64,000 nt of DNA from Pseudonocardia endophytica. GTDB lineage: Bacteria; Actinomycetota; Actinomycetes; Mycobacteriales; Pseudonocardiaceae. Below, in pieces: positions 16,244-24,656 of the stretch. Position 1 is the stretch's first letter, and each line of letters starts with the position of its first letter. Below the pieces are notes generated by a model. The model made no database searches and was not told the origin of the DNA. It worked only from the letters and a program-made list of their open reading frames with translations. The DNA is taken from positions 1,674,001 through 1,738,000 of the forward strand of contig NZ_SMFZ01000002.1 in assembly GCF_004339565.1 (NCBI RefSeq), written 5' to 3'. A program made the translations under genes and the position numbers.

Positions 16244-17382
16244 TGCGGCAGGTCGAGACGGCCCTGGCCGAGATCGCAGCCGGCCGCCCGGTCGTCGTCG
16301 TCGACGACGAGGACCGCGAGAACGAGGGCGACCTGATCGTCGCCGCCGAGCGGGTCGACGCCGCCACCATGTCCTTCCTCGTGCGCCACACCTCGGGGTT
16401 CGTGTGCGTGGCCCTGCCCGAACAGGAGTGCACGCGTCTGGCGCTGCCGCCGCTGCACCACAGCAACTCCGACGCCTACCGCACGGCCTACCGGGTCACC
16501 GTCGACGCGGTCGACGGGATCTCGACCGGGATCTCCGCGCGGGACCGCGCGCACACCGCGCGGCTGCTCGCCCGCCCATCGACGACGGCGACGGACTTCT
16601 CACGACCGGGACACGTCGTGCCGCTGGCGGCGCGCCCGGGTGGCGTGCTCGAGCGCGAAGGGCACACCGAGGCCGCCGTCGACCTGACCCGCCTCGCGGG
16701 TCTGCGCCCCGCCGGCGTCCTGTGCGAGATCGTCAGCGTCCGCGAGCCCTCGCAGATGGCGCGCCGCGACGAACTGGTCGACTTCGCCGCCGAGCACGGC
16801 CTGGCGATCGTCTCCGTAGCGCAGCTGGCCGAGTACCGGCGGGGGAGCGAGGTGTCGGTCGAACGGGTCGCCGACGCCGACCTGCCGACGCGCGCCGGGG
16901 CCGGGCGGACCATCGGGTACCGGACGACACCGGACGGCGGAGAACACCTCGCGCTGGTGACCGGGGAGGTCCTCGGTGGCCACGACGTCCCGGTTCACGT
17001 CCACGTCGAGTGCCTGCTCGGCGACGTGTTCGGTTCGCACCGCTGCCAGTGCTGCAACCACCTCGACGCCGCCATGCGCGAGATCGCCGCCGGCGGCCGC
17101 GGCATCGTCGTCTACCTGCGCCCCGGGACGAACAGCCCACTTCGCGTCCTGCAGGAGCAGGACGCGACGGTGAGCCGTCTGGTCAACCGCAGCGAGGTCG
17201 CATGCGCCCCGTTCACCCGGCAGGACGCCGCCATCACGTCCGCGATCCTTGCCGACCTCGGAATCCGGTCGGCCGGCGACCTCTACAACCCCTTGTCGGT
17301 CCAGACGGCCCTGTGTGTCCGGGTCCCCGAGACGACCTCGTCCGCTGACGTGGCGGCCGAAGCCTCCGGGGCGGTCGCCTGA
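16243..17382 (+). CDS. RibBA-like protein: 3,4-dihydroxy-2-butanone-4-phosphate synthase with degenerate GTP cyclohydrolase II half
   Basis: The N-terminal half (about 1-200) has the full DHBP synthase pattern: VVDDEDRENEGDLIVAAE (metal-binding acid cluster), HTSGFVCVAL, GISARDRAHTA, then SRPGHVVPLAARPGGVL and GHTEAAVDLTRLAGL. The C-terminal half resembles GTP cyclohydrolase II up to the zinc cysteines (ECLLGDVFGSHRCQC). It then lacks the EGRGIGL block, reading LRPGTNSPLR, and the catalytic Asp/Arg region. So it probably makes the four-carbon riboflavin precursor but not the GTP-derived one. The ATG overlaps the flavin reductase stop (TGATG). Confidence 0.8.
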   Translation: MRQVETALAEIAAGRPVVVVDDEDRENEGDLIVAAERVDAATMSFLVRHTSGFVCVALPEQECTRLALPPLHHSNSDAYRTAYRVTVDAVDGISTGISARDRAHTARLLARPSTTATDFSRPGHVVPLAARPGGVLEREGHTEAAVDLTRLAGLRPAGVLCEIVSVREPSQMARRDELVDFAAEHGLAIVSVAQLAEYRRGSEVSVERVADADLPTRAGAGRTIGYRTTPDGGEHLALVTGEVLGGHDVPVHVHVECLLGDVFGSHRCQCCNHLDAAMREIAAGGRGIVVYLRPGTNSPLRVLQEQDATVSRLVNRSEVACAPFTRQDAAITSAILADLGIRSAGDLYNPLSVQTALCVRVPETTSSADVAAEASGAVA

Positions 17383-17430
17383 CGGCCCGCCGACGAACCG
17401 CCCGCGACGACCGCAAGGAGAGTCTTTTCG

Positions 17431-18585
17431 GTGAAGTTCCACCTGATGCAGACCGGTGTCATCGGCCGGCGCAAAGAACTCGAGGCCGGGATGGCCGGGC
17501 AGCGGCCCGAGCTCTACCAACGGTTCCTCGAGGAGATGAAGGGCTACGTGCAGCTCGCCGACGAGCTCGGCTACGAGTCGTACTGCTCCCCGGAGCACCA
17601 CCTCCAGATCGAAGGCTTCGAGATCACCAACCACCCCGGGATGATGGGGCTGTTCGTGGGCCAGCACGCCAAGCGCCTCAAGGCCGGCCTGCTGGGTTAC
17701 GTCCTGCCGACCCACAACCCGGTCCGCGTCGCGGAGGAGATCGCGACGCTCGACCACATGCTCCAGGGTCGGCTGATCGTCGGGTTCGCCCGCGGCTACC
17801 ACGCCCGCTGGGTCGACGCCTACGCCGCGATCCGCGGCAGCGGCGCGACCAACGTGGCGCACGCCAAGGCCAGGGACGAGCAGGACGCGATCAACCGGGA
17901 GATCTTCGAGGAGTCCGTCCAGATCCTGAAGAAGGCGTGGGAGAACTCGACCTTCACGCACAAGGGCAAGTACTGGCAGTTCCCGCCCGAGGACGGCTCC
18001 GCCGGCCACCCGGGCTACGCCGAGTTCGGCGCAGGGCAGGACGAGAACGGCGTCGTCCGCGAGATCGGCATCGCCCCGCGTCCGTACACGGACCCGCACC
18101 CGAGGATGTATGGCCAGTTCGCCTACAGCATGCGCACCGTCGACATGTGGGCTCGCGAGGGCGGTAAGCAGGTCGTGTTCGCCAACGACATGGACTTCTG
18201 CGAAGCGCTCTGGAACCGCTACGCCGAGACCGCCAAGAAGGCCGGCCGCGACGTCCCCCGCGAGGAGATCGGCGCGTGGGGCGGGTTCCTCATCCTCACC
18301 GACAGCAAGGACGAGGCTCAGGCGCTCGAGGCGGAGCACCGCTGGTTCTGGGACAAGTGGTTCATCCCGCACGGCCAGCAGTTCCCCAACGTCCTCATCG
18401 GAACCCCGGACGACATCTCCCGCCAGATCGAGGACGCGCAGAAGCGGCTCGGCTTCAACGAGTGCTTCCTGATGTTCGGCCAGGGCCACCTCGAACCCGA
18501 GCGGCAGAACGCGGAACTCGTGCGGTTCGCCGAGGAGGTCGCCCCGCGTTTCGCCGGCAAGGACGCCGCCGGCGGCTTCATCTGA
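17431..18585 (+). CDS. LLM-class (luciferase-like) flavin-dependent monooxygenase
   Basis: The GTG start follows AAGGAGAG and gives 384 aa. The bacterial-luciferase TIM-barrel pattern is clear: YCSPEHHLQIEGFEITNHP, AKRLKAGLLGYVLPTHNPVRVAEEIATLDHMLQGRLIVGFARGYH, and a C-terminal VLIGTPDDISRQIEDAQKRLGFNECFLMF. These enzymes use reduced FMN or F420 to oxygenate (including Baeyer-Villiger type) or reduce substrates. The neighbouring flavin reductase suggests a two-component FMN monooxygenase. Paralogue at 19123 with a SnoaL-like gene between them suggests consecutive steps on one substrate. Camphor, limonene and other terpenoid pathways use enzymes of this class, but specificity is not readable. 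Confidence 0.82.
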   Translation: MKFHLMQTGVIGRRKELEAGMAGQRPELYQRFLEEMKGYVQLADELGYESYCSPEHHLQIEGFEITNHPGMMGLFVGQHAKRLKAGLLGYVLPTHNPVRVAEEIATLDHMLQGRLIVGFARGYHARWVDAYAAIRGSGATNVAHAKARDEQDAINREIFEESVQILKKAWENSTFTHKGKYWQFPPEDGSAGHPGYAEFGAGQDENGVVREIGIAPRPYTDPHPRMYGQFAYSMRTVDMWAREGGKQVVFANDMDFCEALWNRYAETAKKAGRDVPREEIGAWGGFLILTDSKDEAQALEAEHRWFWDKWFIPHGQQFPNVLIGTPDDISRQIEDAQKRLGFNECFLMFGQGHLEPERQNAELVRFAEEVAPRFAGKDAAGGFI

Positions 18586-18616
18586 CCGCCATCACGTCAC
18601 ACCGAGGGAGGCAACG

Positions 18617-19021
18617 ATGCCCAGTACCGAGAGCACCAAGTCAGCCGTCACGACGTTCCTGGAGATCTTCTCCGAGGGCAACGTCGAGAAGACACTCGCC
18701 GCGCTGAGCGACGACGTCACCTGGTGGGTCTCCGGGAAGCTCGACGGGATGTCCGGCTCCTACGACAAGCAGGGGTTCGGGCAGCTCATCGGCGGGGTCG
18801 CCGACGTCTACACCGCACCGCTGCGGATCACTCCGATCTCGATGGTCGCCGAGGGCGACAAGGTCGCCGTCGAGGCCGACTCCTACGCCGAGCTCAAGGA
18901 CGGGCGGGTCTACAACCCCCGCTGCCACTTCCTGTTCCACGTCGCGCCGGACGGGCGAATCGCCGAGGTCCACGAGTACCTCGACACCAAACACGCCCAC
19001 GACATCTTCTTCGCCTCCTAG
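18617..19021 (+). CDS. SnoaL-like NTF2-fold protein
   Basis: The 134-aa product starts at ATG 18617, 31 bases after the monooxygenase stop, with GAGGGAGG upstream. NTF2/SnoaL features are TFLEIFSEGNVEKTLAALSDDVTWWVSGK, a GFGQLIGGVADVY helix, VAVEADSYAELKDGRVYNP and HVAPDGRIAEVHEYLDTKHAHDIF. Small proteins of this fold act as epoxide hydrolases (limonene-1,2-epoxide hydrolase belongs here), isomerases or dehydratases. Its place between two luciferase-like monooxygenases fits opening or isomerising an oxygenated product. Catalytic residues typical of limonene-epoxide hydrolase cannot be confirmed by eye. Confidence 0.78.
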   Translation: MPSTESTKSAVTTFLEIFSEGNVEKTLAALSDDVTWWVSGKLDGMSGSYDKQGFGQLIGGVADVYTAPLRITPISMVAEGDKVAVEADSYAELKDGRVYNPRCHFLFHVAPDGRIAEVHEYLDTKHAHDIFFAS

Positions 19022-19122
19022 CGCGAAGGGCCGGGGCCGCCCAGCAGCGGGCACCGGCAGGACCGCATCCCCTCCGACTGTCCAGTACGACCAGTCCCAG
19101 CACTGTCAGGAGAACAGAACCG

Positions 19123-20229
19123 ATGGAATCCGGACTCATCCACATCCCGTACATGCGCCCGGAGCGCACCTCGCGTCAGACGTTCGACTGGGCGCTGGCC
19201 AACGCCCGTGAGGCCGACCAGGCCGGCTTCACCGAGTTCATGGTCGCCGAGCACGCCACACAGAAGTGGGAGTGCATCCCGACCCCGGAGCTGGTGATCG
19301 CCGCCGCCGCGGTGCAGACCGAGCGGATCAAGTTCGCGCCGATGGCGCACCTGCTGCCGCAGCATCACCCCGCCCAACTGGCCATCCAGGTCGGATGGCT
19401 CTCCCAGATCCTGGAGGGCCGCTACTTCCTCGGGATCGGCGCCGGCGCCTACCCCCAGGCCGCCGAGCTGCACGGCATCACCGACGTCTCCACGAACCCG
19501 GCGCGGGTGCGTGAGTCGCTGGAGATCATGGAGAAGATCTGGAAGCGCGAGCCCTTCCACTACGAGGGCCAGTTCTGGAACGCGGGCTACCCGGAGGAGG
19601 TCGACGACGGTCAGGGCCACGACGACCACAAGATCGCCGACTACAGCCCGTGGGGCGGCACGATGGACATCGCCGTCACCGGACTCAGCGTCAACTCGCC
19701 GTCGATCCGCTTTGCCGGCGAGCGGGGCTTCATGCCGGTCTCGATCTACTCGGGCTCGTCGATCCTCAAGACGCACTGGGAGACGTACGAGAAGGCCGCG
19801 CTGGAGCACGGGCACACCCCGGACCGCAGCCGCTACCACGTCTCGCAGACCGTCTTCGTGGCCGAGACCGACGCCGAGGCCAAGAAGCTCGCCATGGAAG
19901 GTGGCATCGGCTATGCGTTCGAGCGCTACCTGTGGCCGATCTGGGAGCGCTTCGGGATGCTCGAGGGCTACATCAAGGACGTCGGCGGGGACCCGTCGGA
20001 CGTCGACCTCGAGTGGATCTGCGACAACGTGTGGGTCGTCGGTTCCCCGGAGACGGTGATCGAGAAGCTGAACAAGCTCTACGAGTTCACCGGCGGCTGG
20101 GGCGTTCTGCAGGTCGAGACCCACGACTACATGGACGACCCGGCACCGTGGTTCCAGTCGCTGCGACTGATCGCGCAGGAGGTCGCCCCGAAGATCCAGC
20201 TGCCGTTCAGCGTCACCGCCGGCAACTGA
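19123..20229 (+). CDS. LLM-class (luciferase-like) flavin-dependent monooxygenase
   Basis: This 368-aa protein shows the luciferase-like barrel: FTEFMVAEHATQKWECIPTP, VQTERIKFAPMAHLLPQHHPAQLAIQVGWLSQILEGRYFLGIGAGAYPQA, NPARVRESLEIMEKIWKREPFHYEG, and VVGSPETVIEKLNKLYEFTG near the end. That is the pattern of the LimB/alkanal monooxygenase branch that uses reduced FMN with oxygen. It is downstream of its paralogue at 17431 in the same operon. A strong hairpin after its stop separates it from the P450 gene, so the P450 segment may have its own promoter or depend on read-through. Confidence 0.82.
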   Translation: MESGLIHIPYMRPERTSRQTFDWALANAREADQAGFTEFMVAEHATQKWECIPTPELVIAAAAVQTERIKFAPMAHLLPQHHPAQLAIQVGWLSQILEGRYFLGIGAGAYPQAAELHGITDVSTNPARVRESLEIMEKIWKREPFHYEGQFWNAGYPEEVDDGQGHDDHKIADYSPWGGTMDIAVTGLSVNSPSIRFAGERGFMPVSIYSGSSILKTHWETYEKAALEHGHTPDRSRYHVSQTVFVAETDAEAKKLAMEGGIGYAFERYLWPIWERFGMLEGYIKDVGGDPSDVDLEWICDNVWVVGSPETVIEKLNKLYEFTGGWGVLQVETHDYMDDPAPWFQSLRLIAQEVAPKIQLPFSVTAGN

Positions 20230-20244
20230 GGTCTTACACCGGAA

Positions 20245-20283
20245 CCGCACGGGCCCGAGCCACCTCGGCCCGGGCCCGTGCGG
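20245..20283 (+). terminator. Hairpin terminator after the monooxygenase operon
   Basis: CCGCACGGGCCCG (20245-20257) pairs perfectly with CGGGCCCGTGCGG (20271-20283) around a 13-base loop, beginning 16 bases after the stop codon. There is no T-run, as usual in high-GC actinobacteria. Confidence 0.75.
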
Positions 20284-20333
20284 CCCGACCCGATCAGTCG
20301 CTGTCGCGACGGCCCACCATCGGAGGTCCAGCA

Positions 20334-21557
20334 ATGACGCCGACCCTCGCCGCACACATCCCCGGGATCCTGGCGCCGGAGTTCGAGGCGGACCCCTACA
20401 GCTCCTACTCACTCATGCGAGACGAAGCGCCGGTCTACTACGACGACCAGCTGCAGGCGTACGTGCTCAGCCGCTACGCCGACGTCGCGCGGGCGTTCAA
20501 GGACCCGGCGTTCACCAACCGCAACTACGAGTGGCAGCTCGAACCGGTACACGGACGCACCATCGTCCAAATGGACGGTCGCGAACACGCCACCAAACGC
20601 GCGATCGTCGCTCCGTCGTTCCGCCCCAAGGTGCTCTTCGGGCAGCTCGCCCCGATCATCGAAACGAACGCAGTCCGGCTGGTCGACGAGTTCGTCGCGC
20701 GCGGGGGCTGCGAGTACTCCTCGGAGTTCTCCCGCCTGTATCCGATCAACGTCACCGCGGACATGATGGGGCTGCCCGTCGAGGACCTCGAGACGTTCCG
20801 GGGCTGGTACACGGCGATCATCGACTTCCTCGGCAACCTCACCGGCGACGAGGACATCGCCGCGGCGGGGATCCGCGCCCGCGACGCGATGGCCGAGTAC
20901 ATGCTGCCGATCATCGCCGACCGGCGTGAGAACCCGGGCGACGACCTGCTGTCCACGCTCTGCACCGCCGAGGTGGACGGCACACGAATGTCCGACGAGG
21001 AGATCAAGTCCTTCGCCAGCCTACTTCTCACCGCGGGCGGGGAGACCACCGACAAGGTCCTCACCAGCCTCGTCGCTAAACTCGTCGAACACCCGGACCA
21101 GCTCGCCGACGTCCGACGGGACCGGTCGCTGATCGCCGCCGCGCTCGCGGAGACCCTCCGGGTCGCGCCGCCGCTGCACATGGTCATGCGCCAGACGGCC
21201 GAGGAAATCGACATCGCGGGCACGTCGATACCGGAGGGCAGCACCGTGATCTGTCTGATCGCCTCGGCCAACCGCGATCCCGCCACGTTCGCCGCGCCCG
21301 ATTGCTTCGACATCCACCGCACAGACGTCGACGCGGCCCGCGAGTTCTCCGGCGCGTCCAAGCAGCTGGCGTTCGTGCACGGCCGACACTTCTGCGTCGG
21401 GTCCCTGCTCGCGAAGCAGGAGGTCGAAGTCGGGATCAACGTCCTGCTCGACCGGACGTCTGATATCCGGCTGTCCGAGGGCTTCGTTCCTGTCGAGGAG
21501 GGGGTCTTCACACGGGCCCCGCGCAGGTTGCTGCTCGATCTCACGCCCGCGACCTGA
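20334..21557 (+). CDS. Cytochrome P450
   Basis: ATG 20334 follows GGAGG and gives 407 aa, a normal bacterial P450 length. The I-helix oxygen-binding motif is LLTAGGETTDK, the K-helix ExxR is ETLR, and the haem loop is FVHGRHFCVG with Cys354 as the iron ligand. An AAxFRPK-type C-helix region (PSFRPKVLFGQ) is present. It hydroxylates a hydrophobic substrate, receiving electrons through the ferredoxin encoded immediately downstream. No ferredoxin reductase is in the operon. The chain P450, ferredoxin, SDR, ligase suggests hydroxylation, oxidation and CoA activation in order. Confidence 0.9.
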   Translation: MTPTLAAHIPGILAPEFEADPYSSYSLMRDEAPVYYDDQLQAYVLSRYADVARAFKDPAFTNRNYEWQLEPVHGRTIVQMDGREHATKRAIVAPSFRPKVLFGQLAPIIETNAVRLVDEFVARGGCEYSSEFSRLYPINVTADMMGLPVEDLETFRGWYTAIIDFLGNLTGDEDIAAAGIRARDAMAEYMLPIIADRRENPGDDLLSTLCTAEVDGTRMSDEEIKSFASLLLTAGGETTDKVLTSLVAKLVEHPDQLADVRRDRSLIAAALAETLRVAPPLHMVMRQTAEEIDIAGTSIPEGSTVICLIASANRDPATFAAPDCFDIHRTDVDAAREFSGASKQLAFVHGRHFCVGSLLAKQEVEVGINVLLDRTSDIRLSEGFVPVEEGVFTRAPRRLLLDLTPAT

Positions 21558-21558
21558 C

Positions 21559-21798
21559 ATGGCGGCCGGACGGAGAGCGCGGGTCGACGTCGACACGGAC
21601 AGCTGTGTCTACACACTGCAGTGCACCTACTACGCGCCGACCGTGTTCGACGTCGACGAGCACGGCGAGATGGTCTTCACCCCGCACCTTCCCGCAGAGG
21701 CCGTCGAGGCCGCGGAGTACGCAGCCGAGCTCTGCCCCTCGCGGGCGATTCGAGTCACCCGCCACACCGCCCCACCCTCTCGTTCGAACCAGGAGTGA
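21559..21798 (+). CDS. P450-associated ferredoxin (3Fe-4S type) with Thr at the variable ligand position
   Basis: The ATG is one base after the P450 stop. The 79-aa product has the single-cluster layout CxxXxxC...CP: Cys16-VY-Thr19-LQ-Cys22 and Cys59-Pro60. In actinobacterial P450 ferredoxins the fourth position varies (His, Ala, Ser, Cys and others); here it is Thr, so a 3Fe-4S cluster or an unusual fourth ligand is expected. It should hand single electrons to the P450 at 20334. The next gene starts four bases after its stop. Confidence 0.85.
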   Translation: MAAGRRARVDVDTDSCVYTLQCTYYAPTVFDVDEHGEMVFTPHLPAEAVEAAEYAAELCPSRAIRVTRHTAPPSRSNQE

Positions 21799-21801
21799 CA
21801 C

Positions 21802-22542
21802 GTGCAACGTCTACAAGGAAAGGTCGCGCTGATCAGCGGCGGAGCGCGCGGAATGGGCGCCGCCCACGCGCGGGCTATCGTCCGAGAAGGCGGCTCGGTG
21901 GTGGTCGGGGACGTGCTCGACACCGAGGGCAAAGAGCTCTGCGACGAACTCGGGAACGGCACCCGGTTCGCCTTCCTCGACGTGAGGCTCGAGGAGGACT
22001 GGGCGGCCGCCGTCGAGCTGGCGACCGCCACGTTCGGGAAGCTCGACGTGCTGGTCAACAACGCCGGGATCTGCAGTACCGGCAGCCTGTTCGACTACTC
22101 CCTCGACGACTGGAACCGGATCATCGGCATCAACCTGACCGGACAGTTCCTCGGGATGAAGGCCTCGGTCGCCCACCTCATTGCCGCCGCGCCGTCGTCG
22201 ATCATCAACATCTCGTCGACCCAGGGAATCGAGGGCATCGCCGCCCTCCACGGCTACACCGCATCGAAGTTCGGAGTGCGCGGACTGACCAAGTCAGCGG
22301 CCCTGGAGCTGGCAGGATGGAATGTTCGGGTCAACACGATCTGTCCCGGCACGATCGCCACACCGATGAACGAGGGCCTCGACGTCAGCGGCTTCAACCC
22401 GATGAACCGCAAGGCAGACCCCCAGGAGGTTTCCTCCCTGGTGGTCTACCTGGCCGGCGACGAGTCCAGTTTCATCACCGGTACCGAGATCGTCGTCGAC
22501 GGCGGCGAACTCGCCGGCCACGGCCCCCTCGTCAGCAACTAG
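21802..22542 (+). CDS. SDR-family oxidoreductase
   Basis: The GTG start has AGGAG 7-11 bases upstream and gives 246 aa. Classical SDR motifs are GGARGMGAAHARAI (TGxxxGxG type), a D after strand two (GDVLD, NAD preference), NNAGICSTG, a catalytic Ser in INISSTQGI, and YTASKFGVRGL with Tyr and Lys, then CPGTIATPMNE. It is closest in style to 3-alpha/20-beta-hydroxysteroid dehydrogenases, though that name does not fix the substrate. It lies between the ferredoxin and the ligase, so oxidising the P450's alcohol product is the natural role. Confidence 0.85.
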   Translation: MQRLQGKVALISGGARGMGAAHARAIVREGGSVVVGDVLDTEGKELCDELGNGTRFAFLDVRLEEDWAAAVELATATFGKLDVLVNNAGICSTGSLFDYSLDDWNRIIGINLTGQFLGMKASVAHLIAAAPSSIINISSTQGIEGIAALHGYTASKFGVRGLTKSAALELAGWNVRVNTICPGTIATPMNEGLDVSGFNPMNRKADPQEVSSLVVYLAGDESSFITGTEIVVDGGELAGHGPLVSN

Positions 22543-22625
22543 CCATACGTCGTGGTGGAGGCGAGGACCCGACCGTCTTCACCAGAGCACGGCCGCACCG
22601 GACCTGTCCGCCAAGGAGATCGAGT

Positions 22626-24152
22626 TTGCCTACCACCGATGTCGCGGCTGACCGGACACTTCTCGAGCTCCTGGGACACCGGGCCTCGACATGCTCCGCC
22701 GAACCGGCCATCGTCGACGCCGACGGCACGATCACCTGGGAACGGCTCGCTACCGACGTCGCCGCACTGCGCGCCCGCCTGGCCGGCTCCGGTGCGATCG
22801 ACGGTCACACGGTGCTGGTGGCATTGCCGAACACCCGCCTGACCATCGCCCTATGGCTGGCCGTCCCGGCGAACGGAGCGACGGTACAGGTCGTCGACCC
22901 GGACTCGGGCCTGCTCGCCCTGGAGCGCGCCTGCGCCGCAACCGCTCCGGCACTCGCCGTCGCCACCGACGCCAACGCCGCGGTCCTCGCCGACGCCATC
23001 CATCGCACCGGCAGCCGGACCCGGCTGATCGTCGCCTCGACCGACGAGCTGCGCGACGCGAACCTCGATCAACTCGGTCCCGCCGCCGCCGCACCCGACC
23101 CCGATCCGGACCAGATCGCCTCGTTGCTACCCACCTCGGGCACCAGCGGCGCCCCGAAACTAGTGCAGCTCACCCACCGAAACCTCGTCGCCGCAGCTGA
23201 GCGGCTCGCGCGCAACGGCGGATACCTGCCCTCCGACCGGCACTATCTGTGCTCGCCGTTCTTCCACACGAACGCGCAGGCCTACATCTGCGCGCCGCCT
23301 CTGATCACCGGTGGCTCGATCGCGATCGTCCCGCGGTTCAGCGCGACCCGGTGGTTCGACGACGCCCGCGAGCTCGGCGTCACCGTCGCGTCCATGGTCG
23401 CCCCACCGATGCGGATGGCCCTGCTCAAGGCGATCGAGCGGGGCGGTGACATCGATCCCGGGCCCCTTCGAGCCGTCCACTACGGAATGACTCTCTCGGC
23501 CGCCGACTGGACGGAGTGGGACCGCCGCGTACCGCAGATCCACATGCGACAGATCTACGGACAGACCGAGTCCGTGACCGGGGTCCTCGGTGGAGCCCCG
23601 TGGGAGATCGACGACCGCGCGACCATCGGGCGTCCCTTCCTCGGAGTCGAGGGCGTGCGCCTCGTCGGCGACGACGGCCAGGACGTCCCGGACGGGCTGC
23701 CGGGCGAGCTCTGGGTGAAGGGCATACCCGGTCTGACCCTCATGCTCGGGTATCACCGGCAGCCCGACACGACCGCCGAGACGGTCGTGGACGGTCGGTG
23801 GCTTCGCACCGGCGACCAAATGATCCGTCACCCCGGCGGACGTTTCGAGTTCCGCGGCCGAGCCATGCACATCATCCGTCGAGGCGGCGAGAACCTCTCC
23901 ACATACACCCTCGAGGCCGACCTACGCTCGTGCCCTCTGATCGTCGATGTGGCCGTCACGTCGTGCGCGGACGACACACTCGGGGCCGCGGTCGTCGCAC
24001 ACGTCATACCCCGACGGGACTTCACCGAACAGGACTTCCTCGTGTGGTGCCGCGACAACGTCGGAAAGCGGGGGACGCCCGACCACGTCCGCCGGCACTC
24101 GACGTTCCCGCGCACGGGAAGCGGACGCGTCATCGTCCGGGACCTTGGCTGA
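22626..24152 (+). CDS. AMP-dependent ligase-like protein lacking the usual catalytic lysine
   Basis: I chose TTG 22626 because AAGGAGAT lies 6 bases upstream and the sequence then starts like a ligase; the length is 508 aa. Adenylate-forming motifs are LLPTSGTSGAPKLVQLTHRN (P-loop), IYGQTESV, LRTGDQMIRH and IRRGGENLSTYTLEADL. The C-terminal A10 motif, normally PxTxxGK(I/V), reads PRTGSGRVIV: the lysine that aids adenylation is Arg, confirmed by codon CGC. It may be a divergent acyl-CoA ligase, or one limited to the thioester half-reaction. It closes the P450 operon, and a repeat region follows. Confidence 0.78.
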   Translation: MPTTDVAADRTLLELLGHRASTCSAEPAIVDADGTITWERLATDVAALRARLAGSGAIDGHTVLVALPNTRLTIALWLAVPANGATVQVVDPDSGLLALERACAATAPALAVATDANAAVLADAIHRTGSRTRLIVASTDELRDANLDQLGPAAAAPDPDPDQIASLLPTSGTSGAPKLVQLTHRNLVAAAERLARNGGYLPSDRHYLCSPFFHTNAQAYICAPPLITGGSIAIVPRFSATRWFDDARELGVTVASMVAPPMRMALLKAIERGGDIDPGPLRAVHYGMTLSAADWTEWDRRVPQIHMRQIYGQTESVTGVLGGAPWEIDDRATIGRPFLGVEGVRLVGDDGQDVPDGLPGELWVKGIPGLTLMLGYHRQPDTTAETVVDGRWLRTGDQMIRHPGGRFEFRGRAMHIIRRGGENLSTYTLEADLRSCPLIVDVAVTSCADDTLGAAVVAHVIPRRDFTEQDFLVWCRDNVGKRGTPDHVRRHSTFPRTGSGRVIVRDLG

Positions 24153-24229
24153 TGACAACGAGAATGCCGACGATCACGTCGCGCTCGGGGCGTACACCGC
24201 CGAGTACCGCCGAACATCCTCACCGCTGC

Positions 24230-24322
24230 TGATCAGCGGATACAACGTCGGCGGACTCGCACAGAACGTCGTCGCACAGCGGACATGGGATCCGTCAGGT
24301 CGTCGGTTCGAACCCGACCCGC
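24230..24322 (+). repeat. tRNA-3'-end-like direct repeat, copy C
   Basis: The core 24288-24322 differs from copy A (4986-5020) at one base of 35 and includes the same T-arm GTCGG-TTCGAAC-CCGAC. TGATCAGCGG again starts 58 bases upstream of the core. After the core it continues CTACGGACC rather than CCCCACTCT, so the homology ends there. Same orientation as copy A, about 19.3 kb away. Together they could be the ends of an integrated segment, or independent insertions of one boundary sequence. Confidence 0.55.
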
Positions 24323-24593
24323 TACGGACCCGGCCCCGCGACCAGCTCGAACGGTCCGGGGCCGGTTCCGTACGCGGCTCGCGAAGATCCTTTCCCGCTC
24401 AGGCTACGGCGACGAACGTCCGGGGTGCCGAGGGCCACGACCGTCGCTGTGCACGGTGCTGCACGCGCTGTTGACCAGCGGCGTGACCTGGGATTCTGTC
24501 TCACTGCGACAAGGCCCTCACCGAGATTTATCTGAGTCGCCCATCGGAGCCTCTGGTGACAGACGGCACTGTGACCGCCACAACGCTGGCTTG

Positions 24594-24613
24594 TGAGGAG
24601 CTCGGTCCTCACC
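24594..24613. promoter_or_regulatory. Perfect inverted repeat upstream of the dikinase module
   Basis: GTGAGGA (24594-24600) and TCCTCAC (24607-24613) are perfect complements around a 6-base GCTCGG centre, 44 bases before the ATG at 24657. The spacing suits an operator, or a short hairpin in the leader. It does not resemble the CAGACAAC repeats at the shell promoters. Confidence 0.4.
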
Positions 24614-24656
24614 GTGAAGCGGTGTGTCAGTCGATCAAGTTCGAGGAGGAACTTCC

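Larger units (their letters stand above)
24153..24656. other. Intergenic region with repeat copy C and an inverted repeat
   Basis: No gene is seen in these ~500 bases. It contains CAACGAGAATGCC near 24155 (shared with 6357), the tRNA-end-like repeat at 24230-24322, and a perfect inverted repeat at 24594-24613 close to the next operon. It separates the catabolic block from the dikinase/microcompartment block. Confidence 0.45.

Noticed and set aside
16600..18489. A 629-codon open frame on the minus strand
   Set aside because: It runs antisense to the RibBA-like and monooxygenase genes, which have clear families; the reverse frame is a shadow of their codon bias.
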